A program made the translations under genes and the position numbers. From an uncultured Oscillospiraceae bacterium (GTDB lineage: Bacteria; Bacillota; Clostridia; Oscillospirales; Oscillospiraceae), in NCBI GenBank assembly GCA_947630375.1, contig CANRHH010000020.1, positions 1-43,681 on the forward strand: DNA of 43,681 bases. The letters are read 5' to 3'. Below are positions 7,520-14,581 of this stretch, piece by piece. The first letter of the stretch is position 1; each line of letters opens with the position of its first letter. Under the pieces are notes generated by a model, which saw only the letters and a list, made by a program, of their open reading frames with translations, did no database searches and had not been told where the DNA came from.

Positions 7520-8722
7520 ATGGCAGATATGAAGAAGTTTTTAAAGACCTTGTTGATGGTAATAGAGGGCGTTCTTTTGGCGGTGCTGGTGCTGGCCCTG
7601 GGGCTGCTTCTCCGGGCCCGGGTCCTGCTGGCGGTGCCGGCCATGCTGGTGGTGCCTTCGGCGGCGGTGGAGACGCTGGCCGCCGTGTCCCCCTCGCCCA
7701 GCCCTTCTCCCACGCCGTCTCCCAGTCCCTCCCCGACGCCGACGCCGGAGCCCACGCCGGAGATCTTCACCATCTCCGCCGTGGGGGACTGCACCCTCAA
7801 CTCCTCCCCCAATTTCATCAACAGCCCCTACGGCTTTAACGCCTACCTGAACGGGGACTACAGCTATCCCTTCTCCCACACGGTCCAGTATTTCGAGTCC
7901 GACGAGCTGACCCTGGCCAACCTGGAATGTACCCTCTCGGATGAGAAGCTCTATTCCGCCCAGCAGTTCTCCTTCCTCTGCCCCACGGACTACGCCAACA
8001 TCCTCACGGAGGGCGGGGTGGACTTCGTCACCACCGCCAACAACCACATGATGGACTTCATGGAAAAGGGCGCCGAGCAGACCTATGCCGCCCTGGACAG
8101 CCACGGCATCCCCTACGGGACCGACGGCCAGAGCCAAATCCTCACCACCCCCAACGGCCTGAAGGTGGGCATCCTCTGCGGCTACAACAGCTATGCCCCC
8201 CAGCAGAGCAAGTGCGTGGAGGCCATCGAACAGCTCAAGGCCGACGGGGCGGAGTATATCATCTGTATGTTCCACTGGGGCGTGGAGCTGTACTACAGCC
8301 CCAACAAGGCCCAGATGGACCTGGCCCACGCCTGTATCGACGCCGGGGCCAACCTGGTCTACGGCAGCCACCCCCACTGTCTCCAGCCCATCGAGGTGTA
8401 TAACGGCGGCATCATCCTCTACAGCATGGGCAACTGGACCTTCGGCGGCAGCACCATGCCCACCGACCCGGACACCGCCATTGTCCAGATTCGGGTCAAG
8501 CGGGATCTGGACGGCACCGTCTCCAACGACGGCTTTGACACCATCCCCTGCTCTCTCAGCTCCCAGCCCTTTGTGGCCAAAACCAATTACAACGACTATT
8601 GCCCCACCCCTTATGAGGAGGGCACCGAGGAGTATGACCGGGTGATCAGCAAGCTGGACGGCAGCTACCAGCCTGCCCGCCAGGGCGCAGACTATACGGA
8701 CTATTACGCGAGCTGGGGTTGA
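7520..8722 (+). CDS. CapA family protein (PGA_cap domain)
   Basis: A 400-residue protein with an N-terminal membrane anchor (about residues 8-45), a Pro/Ser/Thr-rich spacer (PSPSPSPTPSPSP and similar, about 57-78), and an extracytoplasmic CapA/PGA_cap domain of the calcineurin-like metallophosphoesterase fold. Visible landmarks are AVGDCTLNSS (metal-binding GDC), TLANLECTLS, TTANNHMMDF, MFHWGVE and YGSHPHCLQP. CapA is known from poly-gamma-glutamate capsule systems, but isolated clostridial homologues without capBC, as here, have no assigned role. The start is uncertain: ATG 7520 follows AGAGG by only 2 bases and ATG 7529 by 11; both keep the anchor. Its leader contains the MITE. Confidence 0.85.
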   Translation: MADMKKFLKTLLMVIEGVLLAVLVLALGLLLRARVLLAVPAMLVVPSAAVETLAAVSPSPSPSPTPSPSPSPTPTPEPTPEIFTISAVGDCTLNSSPNFINSPYGFNAYLNGDYSYPFSHTVQYFESDELTLANLECTLSDEKLYSAQQFSFLCPTDYANILTEGGVDFVTTANNHMMDFMEKGAEQTYAALDSHGIPYGTDGQSQILTTPNGLKVGILCGYNSYAPQQSKCVEAIEQLKADGAEYIICMFHWGVELYYSPNKAQMDLAHACIDAGANLVYGSHPHCLQPIEVYNGGIILYSMGNWTFGGSTMPTDPDTAIVQIRVKRDLDGTVSNDGFDTIPCSLSSQPFVAKTNYNDYCPTPYEEGTEEYDRVISKLDGSYQPARQGADYTDYYASWG

Positions 8723-8723
8723 C

Positions 8724-8797
8724 GGCAGAAAAATGCCGCCAAGCCACCCGGCGGCCCAAGGACCGCCGGGTCGGCGCGCGGCATCTTTCTGCCTTTT
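8724..8797 (+). terminator. large branched terminator after the CapA gene
   Basis: Outer arms GGCAGAAAAATGCCGC (8724-8739) and its near-perfect complement (8778-8793) enclose a second stem (ACCCGGCGG / CCGCCGGGT), followed by TTTT. It begins just after the capA stop codon. Confidence 0.75.
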
Positions 8798-8828
8798 CCC
8801 CATAGAAGGGCTTTGCCCTTCTATGGGG
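8798..8828. repeat. palindrome with AAGGGC-TTT-GCCCTT core
   Basis: A perfect 14-bp stem (CCCCATAGAAGGGC, loop TTT). It has no T tract on either side. Its core resembles the palindrome at 24884-24918, suggesting a short recurrent hairpin type rather than a gene-specific terminator. Confidence 0.6.
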
Positions 8829-8852
8829 GCCCCATTAGCCAGGATGCGTAAG

Positions 8853-8878
8853 TTAACATAATATCATTAACATAATAT
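8853..8878 (+). repeat. 12-bp direct repeat before luxS
   Basis: TTAACATAATAT occurs at 8853-8864 and again at 8867-8878, a 14-base period, ending about 20 bases before the luxS start. Each copy includes a CATAAT -10-like hexamer. It may be the promoter core or an operator; no clear -35 box is visible. Confidence 0.45.
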
Positions 8879-8898
8879 TGCAAAAGGAGGACGCCGCT

Positions 8899-9360
8899 AT
8901 GAAGACCATCGCCAGCTTCACCGTCAACCACGATATTCTGGAAAAAGGGATGTATGTCTCCCGGATCGACGGAGACGTGGTGACCTATGACATCCGCATG
9001 AAGAAACCCAACTGGGGGGACTATCTCTCCAACGGGGCGCTGCACACCTTTGAGCATCTCTTTGCCACCTGCGCCCGCAACAGCGACCTGGCCGATCAGG
9101 TGCTCTATGTGGGCCCCATGGGCTGCCGCACGGGTTTCTATCTGCTGCTGCGTGACAGCGTCAGCCGGGAACAGGCCCTCCGGCTGGTGCAGGACTGCTT
9201 CGCCTTTATCCGGGACTTTGAGGGGCCCATCCCCGGCGGGCAGCGCTGGGAGTGCGGCAATTACTTGGAGCACGACCTGCCCGGGGCCAAGCTGGTGGCG
9301 GCCAATATGCTGTCCGTCCTGTCGGACTGGACAGCGGAGAAAATGGAATATCCGCAATAA
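8899..9360 (+). CDS. luxS: S-ribosylhomocysteine lyase LuxS
   Basis: A 153-residue metalloenzyme that splits S-ribosylhomocysteine into homocysteine and DPD, the precursor of autoinducer-2, in the activated methyl cycle. The metal ligands are visible: HTFEH (His49, His53) and Cys119 in ECGNYLEHD. The catalytic Cys76 lies in GPMGCRTGFY. Length matches the family (about 150-160). ATG 8899 has AAGGAGG at 8884-8890 with 8-base spacing. The gene stands alone, without pfs or metK beside it, and is closed by a strong terminator. Confidence 0.96.
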   Translation: MKTIASFTVNHDILEKGMYVSRIDGDVVTYDIRMKKPNWGDYLSNGALHTFEHLFATCARNSDLADQVLYVGPMGCRTGFYLLLRDSVSREQALRLVQDCFAFIRDFEGPIPGGQRWECGNYLEHDLPGAKLVAANMLSVLSDWTAEKMEYPQ

Positions 9361-9406
9361 AAAAACGGCCCTGCCGGAGCTTTTGCTCCGGCAGGGCCTG
9401 TTTTTT
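9361..9406. terminator. bidirectional terminator between luxS and degV
   Basis: A perfect 14-bp stem (GGCCCTGCCGGAGC, loop TTTT) has six T residues at 9401-9406 and a run of five A residues at 9361-9365, so it can end both convergent genes. The right T tract overlaps the degV stop codon. Confidence 0.92.
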
Positions 9407-10253
9407 ACTCCACCATGAACAGCACGCCCAAGGTCTTGGGCCCGCAGTGGGTGGTGACGGTGCAGCCTGTGACGGTGTGATGGACCTCCTTGGCCCCGGT
9501 CAGCTCCCGGACCAGGTCCACGACCTCCTGCACCACCTGGGGCTCGATCTCCCGGGACTCGGTGACGAACACGTGGCCGGGGCGGACCTTCTTGCCCGCC
9601 AGGCGCTCCCGCACATACTGCTTATAGACGCTGTTGATATTGCCCCGGTATTTTTTATAGACGCCCAACTTCCCGTCCTTCATCTCCAGGGCCGGCTTGA
9701 GCTTGAGCACGTTGGCCCCCAGGGCCGTGAACCCGGTGCAGCGGCCGCCCTTCCACATGAACTCTAAGGTGTCCAGCACAAAGCTGGTGTCCACCTTCTC
9801 GGTGAGAGCGCGCAGATGCTCGGCGATCTCCGCCGCGCCCATGCCCTTATCCCGGCATTCCGCCCCTTCGATGGCCAGCAGGGCCACGCCGGTGGAGAGC
9901 ATCCGGGAATCCACCGTGTAGACCCCCTCCAGCTCCCGGGCCGCCAGGACGGCGTTGTTATAGGAGGCGGAGAGCTCGCTGCTGATATCCAGGTGGACCA
10001 CCTCATAGCCCTGGGAAGTGAACTTGCCGAAGAAATCCAGAAACTCCTGGTAGCCCACGGCGGAGGTCTTGGGCAGGGTGCCGTCGGCCCGGTAACGGGC
10101 GTACATTTCCTCCGGGCTGAAGCCCTGGCCGTCCAGGAAGCTGTCGTTCCCCAGGGTGATGGTCAGGGGGATGATCTGGATCTGGTAACGCTCCAGCAGC
10201 TCCGGGGACAGATCGCTGGTGCTGTCGGAAGTGATGATGACAGGCTTGCTCAT
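9405..10253 (-). CDS. DegV family fatty-acid-binding protein
   Basis: A 282-residue EDD-fold protein beginning MSKPVIITSDSTSDLSPELL, the classical DegV N-terminus. It contains PKTSAVGYQEF and VDSRMLSTG, matching the fatty acid pocket region of DegV/FakB proteins. FakB proteins hand bound fatty acids to the FakA kinase for phospholipid synthesis; no fakA is present here, so a FakB role is inference. ATG 10253 has AAGGAG about 10 bases upstream and a strong promoter. The gene forms a single-gene unit convergent to luxS. Confidence 0.9.
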   Translation of the reverse strand: MSKPVIITSDSTSDLSPELLERYQIQIIPLTITLGNDSFLDGQGFSPEEMYARYRADGTLPKTSAVGYQEFLDFFGKFTSQGYEVVHLDISSELSASYNNAVLAARELEGVYTVDSRMLSTGVALLAIEGAECRDKGMGAAEIAEHLRALTEKVDTSFVLDTLEFMWKGGRCTGFTALGANVLKLKPALEMKDGKLGVYKKYRGNINSVYKQYVRERLAGKKVRPGHVFVTESREIEPQVVQEVVDLVRELTGAKEVHHTVTGCTVTTHCGPKTLGVLFMVE

Positions 10254-10358
10254 AATAAACCGCTCCTTCTCTTCTGATCGAATGGGCATCCTGCCCCCTC
10301 CCCGGCGGGCGGGGCGGCAGAAAGGCATAAAATTTCATTCCATCGGTTTGACGCGGCC

Positions 10359-10387
10359 ATTATATCACAGGGGACGGCTCCTGACAA
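10359..10387 (-). promoter_or_regulatory. promoter of degV gene
   Basis: TTGTCA (10382-10387), 17-bp spacer, perfect TATAAT (10359-10364) preceded by TGA, an extended -10. It reads toward the DegV gene, leaving a leader of about 100 bases. Confidence 0.82.
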
Positions 10388-10446
10388 TGCGCTGGGGCAC
10401 CCCCCTTTCCAACTTTCGTATAGTTCAATAATTTTCCCGGTATGGC

Positions 10447-10475
10447 TTGCTTTTTTCATGGAAATGCTGCATAAT
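10447..10475 (+). promoter_or_regulatory. promoter of pfk gene
   Basis: TTGCTT (10447-10452), 17-bp spacer, CATAAT (10470-10475), about 25-30 bases before the ribosome binding site of the phosphofructokinase gene. Confidence 0.6.
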
Positions 10476-10508
10476 AAACGGGAATCAATCGAACAGGAGG
10501 GAAATCCA

Positions 10509-11594
10509 ATGAAACGGAAAACGCGCGTCGCGCTCATCACCAGCGGCGGCGACTGCCAGGGCCTCAACGCGGCCATCCGCGGCGTGGGCAAGGCGCTGTT
10601 TGAACAGGTGGACAACATTGAGATCTTCGGTATGTACGACGGGTACCGGGGCCTGATCGAGCGGGACTATAAATTCATGGAGCCCAAGGACTTCTCGGGC
10701 ATCATCACCAGCGGCGGTACCATTTTGGGCACCTCCCGCCAGCACTATATCCCCGGCAAGGACATTGTGGACGAGAACGGCCAGAGCCTGATCCCGGACA
10801 TGCTGGACACCTACAACCGCCTGGGGCTGGACTGCCTGATCGTCATGGGCGGCAACGGCACCCAGAAAAGCGCCAAGCTCCTGGCCGACGCGGGGATGAA
10901 CGTGATCACCCTGCCCAAGACCATCGACAACGACATCTGGGGCACCGACACCACCTTTGGCTTCCAGAGCGCGGTGGACATCGCCACCAATGTGATCGAC
11001 TATATCCACTCCACCGCCAGCTCCCACAGCCGTATTTTCGTGGTGGAGCTGATGGGGCGGGACGCGGGCTGGCTCACCCTCAGCGCCGGCATCGCCAGCG
11101 GCGCGGATGTGGTGCTGATCCCGGAGATCCCCTACGACGTGGACAAGGTGGCCGAGCTGATCGAGGCCCGGAAAAAGACGGGCCGCACCTTCTCCATCGT
11201 GGCCTGCGCCGAGGGGGCGGTCTCCGTCCACGACGCCAAGCTGGACGAGGAGGCCAGCCGCCGGAAGAAGGAAAACAGCCTCTACCCCACCGTGTCCTAT
11301 GCGATCGCCGCCGAGCTGGAGGCCCTCACCGGCCAGGAGGCCCGGGTAGCCGTGCCGGGGCACTACCAGAGAGGGGGTCCCCCCTGCCCCTATGACCGGG
11401 TGCTGGCCACCCGCTTCGGGGCCGCGGCGGCCCAGCTGGTCATTCAGAAGCAGTATAACCGGATGGTAGCCATCCAGGCGGAGGAGATCGTCTCCATTCC
11501 TCTGGACGAGGCCGCCAGCCGCACCAAGTTCCTGCCCATCGACCACCCGCTGATCCGGGTGGCCCGGGAGATCGGCATCTGCTTCGGAGACTGA
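10509..11594 (+). CDS. 6-phosphofructokinase
   Basis: A 361-residue cytoplasmic phosphofructokinase that phosphorylates fructose 6-phosphate in glycolysis. Visible are ITSGGDCQGLN (residues 10-20), GGNGT (114-118), PKTIDND (136-142) and ELMGRDAGWL. In this family Gly at the position after Asp/Asn of GGxG favours ATP, while PPi enzymes carry GGDD; the Lys in PKTIDND is shared by PPi enzymes and actinobacterial ATP enzymes. The combination Gly117 plus Lys137 therefore fits group III enzymes, probably ATP-dependent, but the phosphoryl donor cannot be settled from sequence alone. ATG 10509 follows AGGAGGG. The gene is monocistronic with promoter and terminator. Confidence 0.92.
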   Translation: MKRKTRVALITSGGDCQGLNAAIRGVGKALFEQVDNIEIFGMYDGYRGLIERDYKFMEPKDFSGIITSGGTILGTSRQHYIPGKDIVDENGQSLIPDMLDTYNRLGLDCLIVMGGNGTQKSAKLLADAGMNVITLPKTIDNDIWGTDTTFGFQSAVDIATNVIDYIHSTASSHSRIFVVELMGRDAGWLTLSAGIASGADVVLIPEIPYDVDKVAELIEARKKTGRTFSIVACAEGAVSVHDAKLDEEASRRKKENSLYPTVSYAIAAELEALTGQEARVAVPGHYQRGGPPCPYDRVLATRFGAAAAQLVIQKQYNRMVAIQAEEIVSIPLDEAASRTKFLPIDHPLIRVAREIGICFGD

Positions 11595-11612
11595 GTTTCC
11601 CCTGCAGCGCTG

Positions 11613-11648
11613 TCCCCTGCGCGGAGAACTCCGCGCAGGGGATTTTTT
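11613..11648 (+). terminator. intrinsic terminator of pfk gene
   Basis: A perfect 13-bp stem (TCCCCTGCGCGGA, loop GAAC) followed by six T residues (11643-11648). Confidence 0.92.
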
Positions 11649-11802
11649 GCGCCCTGCGCATATTTTCCGCCGGACCGGCCCCGCCTCTTTTCCGTCCATT
11701 TCCCATAAGGAAATTCCCTGTTTCTACAGCGCCGAGCGACGCACTTCTTGAAATTACATAATTATAATAATTTTATCTTATGTAAACTCAGGAGGGGACA
11801 AT

Positions 11803-14124
11803 ATGGAGTTTGGAGGACAGAGAAAATGGACTGCCGCGGCGGCGGCCGGCAGGATGGATCGAAGATGGCTGATCTCCGCCCGGTGCGGGATCTACCTGGC
11901 GCTGGGCCTTGTGCTGTCCTGCGCCCGCGTGTTGGAGACCGGGGCCCCTTTCGGCATGGCTATGACCGCCTGCGCCGGGCCCGGGCTGGAGGGCGTGTTT
12001 GCCCTGGCGGGGGCCTGCCTGGGCTATCTGCTCAGCGGCGGCATCGACTGGGGGATCCGGTACGTCGCGGCGGCGGTGCTGGTGTACACGGTGTCCTTTG
12101 TTTTTCATGAGCTGCGCCTGTACCGGCAGGACTTCTTCATGCCCTGCGCGGCGGGCCTGGTCATGGCGCTGACCGGGTTTTTGAGCAGCTTCACCGTATC
12201 CGAGGGCCAGGTGCCTCTGCCGGCGGAGCTGTTTTTAGAGACCACCCTGGCCTTCGGCGGGACCTACTTCTTTCGGGAGGCCCTGTCCGGCGGCGCCCGC
12301 ACCACGGAGACCGCGGAGCTCAAGCACAGCGTCTCCGGGATGATCCTGGCCGCCTGCGCCCTGATGGCCGTCTCCCGGCTGGTGCTCTTCGACACAGTGT
12401 CTATAGGCCGCTTTTTCGCCCTGCTGCTGGTGATGACCTCGGCCATGAAGGGGGGCATGCTCACCGGCGCGGCGGTGGGCACGGTGCTGGGCCTGGCCAT
12501 GGACGTGGCCCAGGCGGGGGTCCCCTTTTACACCATGGCCTATTCCTTCTGCGGCCTGCTGTCCGGGGTCTTCGGCAAGCACGGGCGGGTGATCTTTGTG
12601 CTGTCCTTCATCCTGTCCGACGCGCTGGCGGTGGTCTGCGCCTGGAACGCGGAGCTGTATATCAGCGCCCTGTTTGAGACCTTCTGCGCCTCGGTGGTGT
12701 TCATGCTGCTGCCCTCCTCCCTGCTCAACCACGTGGGACTCATGCTCCAGTACATGGAGCGGGGCACCGGGGAATCCGGCCTGCGGCGCTTCGTGGCCCG
12801 CCGGGTGAAGGACCTCAGCGAGGCCTACGGGGAACTGTTCGATATCGTCCGCCGGAGCATCACCGAGCCCTGCAACGATGAAAACATCGCCAAGGTCTTT
12901 GACCGGGCGGCGGATCAGGTCTGCGTCCGCTGCAAAAGCAAAAATCTCTGCTGGAACACCGACTATGTGGATACGCTCTCCGCCATGAACGACGCCACCC
13001 AGGCCATGGCGGAAAAAGGCAGCCTCTCCGCGGCGGATCTGCCGGGGCATTTCCGGGAGAAGTGCAGCGGCCTGCCCGCCTTTGTCACCGCAGTGAACGG
13101 AGAGCTCCGCAGCCTGTCCTACCGGCAGCAGCTCCGGGCCCGTCTGTCCGAAAACCGGCATGTGGCCTGGGGCCAGTACGCGGATATCGCCACCATTCTA
13201 GGCAGCGTGGCCGATGAGCTGGGCAGCATCAACGGCTCTGACCCCCTGGCGGAGCGGCGCCTGATGCGCTACCTCCGGAGCCTGGATATCGACGGGGAGG
13301 CGGCCGTCTACCGGGACGGCGGCGGCCGGCTGCGGGTGGTCATCGAGAGCGGCCGGCTCACGCCCCTGACCCGGGACGAGAATTACCTGGAAAAGCTCTC
13401 CACCGTGGTGGGCGTGCGGCTGTGTCAGCCTGCCGAAGCGCTGGACGGCAGCTCCCGGCTGACCCTGCTGGAGTCGGAGCCCCTGGCCGTGTCCGTGGGC
13501 ATCGCGGCCATGAAAAAACGGGGAGAGACCGTCAGCGGGGACAAGGGCAGCTATTTCAAGACCGACTCCGGCGTCCTCTGCGTCCTGCTCTCCGACGGCA
13601 TGGGCTGCGGGGACGAGGCGGCCCGGGACAGCGGCCAGGTGGTGGCTATATTGGAGAAATTTCTCCGCTCCGGCGTGGACCCGGCGGTGGCCATGAAGAT
13701 CCTCAACTCCGTGATGCTCCTCCGGGGCGGGGACAGCTGGGGCTTTGCCACGGTGGATCTGATGTGCGTGGACCTGTTCACCGGGGACACCTGCTTTTAT
13801 AAATACGGCGCCGCGCCCTCCTATGTGAAAAATGGCAGGAGCATCAAGCGCATCAAGGGCGAGAGCCTGGCCGCCGGGCTCAGCCTGGGCGACGGGATCG
13901 CCCCGGACATCGTGCGTATGAAGCTGCGCCCGGGTTCTATGGCCCTGGTGGCCTCGGACGGGGTGCTGGCCGGCACCGAGGACGGCTGGCTCCGGGCCCT
14001 GCTGGGCAAGGGCATGGCCGACATGAAGGCCCTGGCCAAGGCGGTGCTGAAAGAGGCGGAGAGCCTTTACGGCGTCGGGGACGATATGACCGTGGTCGCC
14101 GTCCGGGTGGAGGAACGGGCATGA
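11803..14124 (+). CDS. spoIIE: stage II sporulation protein E (SpoIIE)
   Basis: A 773-residue membrane-bound PP2C-type serine phosphatase that dephosphorylates SpoIIAA and so activates sigma-F in the forespore. The N-terminal half has about 8-10 transmembrane segments (residues 20-320), followed by a linker with a Cys pair (CVRCKSKNLCW) and the C-terminal phosphatase domain from about 560, with LLSDGMGCGDEA (metal-binding Asp) and GDDMTVVAVRV at the end. Length is near that of B. subtilis SpoIIE (827). ATG 11803 follows AGGAGGGG. The AT-rich stretch 11743-11785 presumably holds the promoter, but I could not find well-spaced boxes or a clear Spo0A box. The stop overlaps the next start (ATGA). 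Confidence 0.95.
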   Translation: MEFGGQRKWTAAAAAGRMDRRWLISARCGIYLALGLVLSCARVLETGAPFGMAMTACAGPGLEGVFALAGACLGYLLSGGIDWGIRYVAAAVLVYTVSFVFHELRLYRQDFFMPCAAGLVMALTGFLSSFTVSEGQVPLPAELFLETTLAFGGTYFFREALSGGARTTETAELKHSVSGMILAACALMAVSRLVLFDTVSIGRFFALLLVMTSAMKGGMLTGAAVGTVLGLAMDVAQAGVPFYTMAYSFCGLLSGVFGKHGRVIFVLSFILSDALAVVCAWNAELYISALFETFCASVVFMLLPSSLLNHVGLMLQYMERGTGESGLRRFVARRVKDLSEAYGELFDIVRRSITEPCNDENIAKVFDRAADQVCVRCKSKNLCWNTDYVDTLSAMNDATQAMAEKGSLSAADLPGHFREKCSGLPAFVTAVNGELRSLSYRQQLRARLSENRHVAWGQYADIATILGSVADELGSINGSDPLAERRLMRYLRSLDIDGEAAVYRDGGGRLRVVIESGRLTPLTRDENYLEKLSTVVGVRLCQPAEALDGSSRLTLLESEPLAVSVGIAAMKKRGETVSGDKGSYFKTDSGVLCVLLSDGMGCGDEAARDSGQVVAILEKFLRSGVDPAVAMKILNSVMLLRGGDSWGFATVDLMCVDLFTGDTCFYKYGAAPSYVKNGRSIKRIKGESLAAGLSLGDGIAPDIVRMKLRPGSMALVASDGVLAGTEDGWLRALLGKGMADMKALAKAVLKEAESLYGVGDDMTVVAVRVEERA

Positions 14125-14474
14125 TCCCCCGGCTGCGTTTTACATCCCGGCGCCTCCTGGCCGCCGCCAAAGCCCGGCTCCGGCGGCGCGGGCGGCCCGC
14201 CGGCCCGGCTGTCAAGGGCCGGATGGTGGGCGTCATCTCCGTCAAGTCCCCGGATCCCCGGTTCCGGGAGGTGCTGTTTGTGCTCCGGGAGGACTGCTTC
14301 ACCGGCGAGGAGCTGAACCGGCAGGAGCTGCTGCTCCAGGCCAGGGAGGCGGCGGGAAATTATGTAAACAATCTCCTGCCGCCGGCCCGGCGGCGTTTGC
14401 CCCTGATGCCGCTGCTGCTCCCGGCGGCGGGGGCCCTGCTGGCCCTGCTGCTGACAAGGCTGCTGCCCTTTTGA
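14121..14474 (+). CDS. small protein with C-terminal membrane segment, coupled to spoIIE
   Basis: A 117-residue protein of no family that I recognise. Its start overlaps the spoIIE stop by ATGA, so translation is probably coupled. The N-terminus is very basic (many Arg in residues 4-27), the middle (KGRMVGVISVKSPDPRFREVLFVLRED) looks like a small beta-strand domain, and residues about 92-117 are a single hydrophobic segment rich in Leu, Ala and Pro ending LLPF, suggesting a tail-anchored protein. The coupling suggests a sporulation-linked role, which is inference only. It is followed directly by a terminator, so spoIIE and this gene form a two-gene unit. Confidence 0.7.
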   Translation: MIPRLRFTSRRLLAAAKARLRRRGRPAGPAVKGRMVGVISVKSPDPRFREVLFVLREDCFTGEELNRQELLLQAREAAGNYVNNLLPPARRRLPLMPLLLPAAGALLALLLTRLLPF

Positions 14475-14489
14475 TCGGATGATATTTCT

Positions 14490-14530
14490 GCGCGGCAAGA
14501 TCCGAAAGGTCTTGCCGCGCGTTGCTTTTT
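14490..14530 (+). terminator. terminator of the spoIIE unit
   Basis: An 11-bp stem (GCGCGGCAAGA, loop of 9) is followed by GTTGCTTTTT. It separates the spoIIE unit from the downstream polymerase gene. Confidence 0.8.
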
Positions 14531-14548
14531 GCGCGGTTTTGGGGTACA

Positions 14549-14558
14549 CTGTATACAG
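14549..14558. promoter_or_regulatory. 10-bp palindrome upstream of the Y-family polymerase
   Basis: CTGTATACAG is a perfect palindrome 33 bases before the polymerase start. It lies where a promoter or operator would be. It is not a Firmicutes LexA box (CGAAC-N4-GTTCG) and is shorter than the E. coli SOS box, so the role is only a suggestion. Confidence 0.3.
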
Positions 14559-14581
14559 AATGGACGAGAGGAGGCACGGCC

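Noticed and set aside
11701-11800. Sigma-H or Spo0A control site before spoIIE
   Set aside because: AGGAAAT at 11707 has no GAAT box at the proper distance, and no TTCGACA-like 0A box is present.
14549-14558. CTGTATACAG as an SOS (LexA) box
   Set aside because: The Firmicutes box is CGAAC-N4-GTTCG and the E. coli box needs CTGT-N8-ACAG; this palindrome is too short for either.
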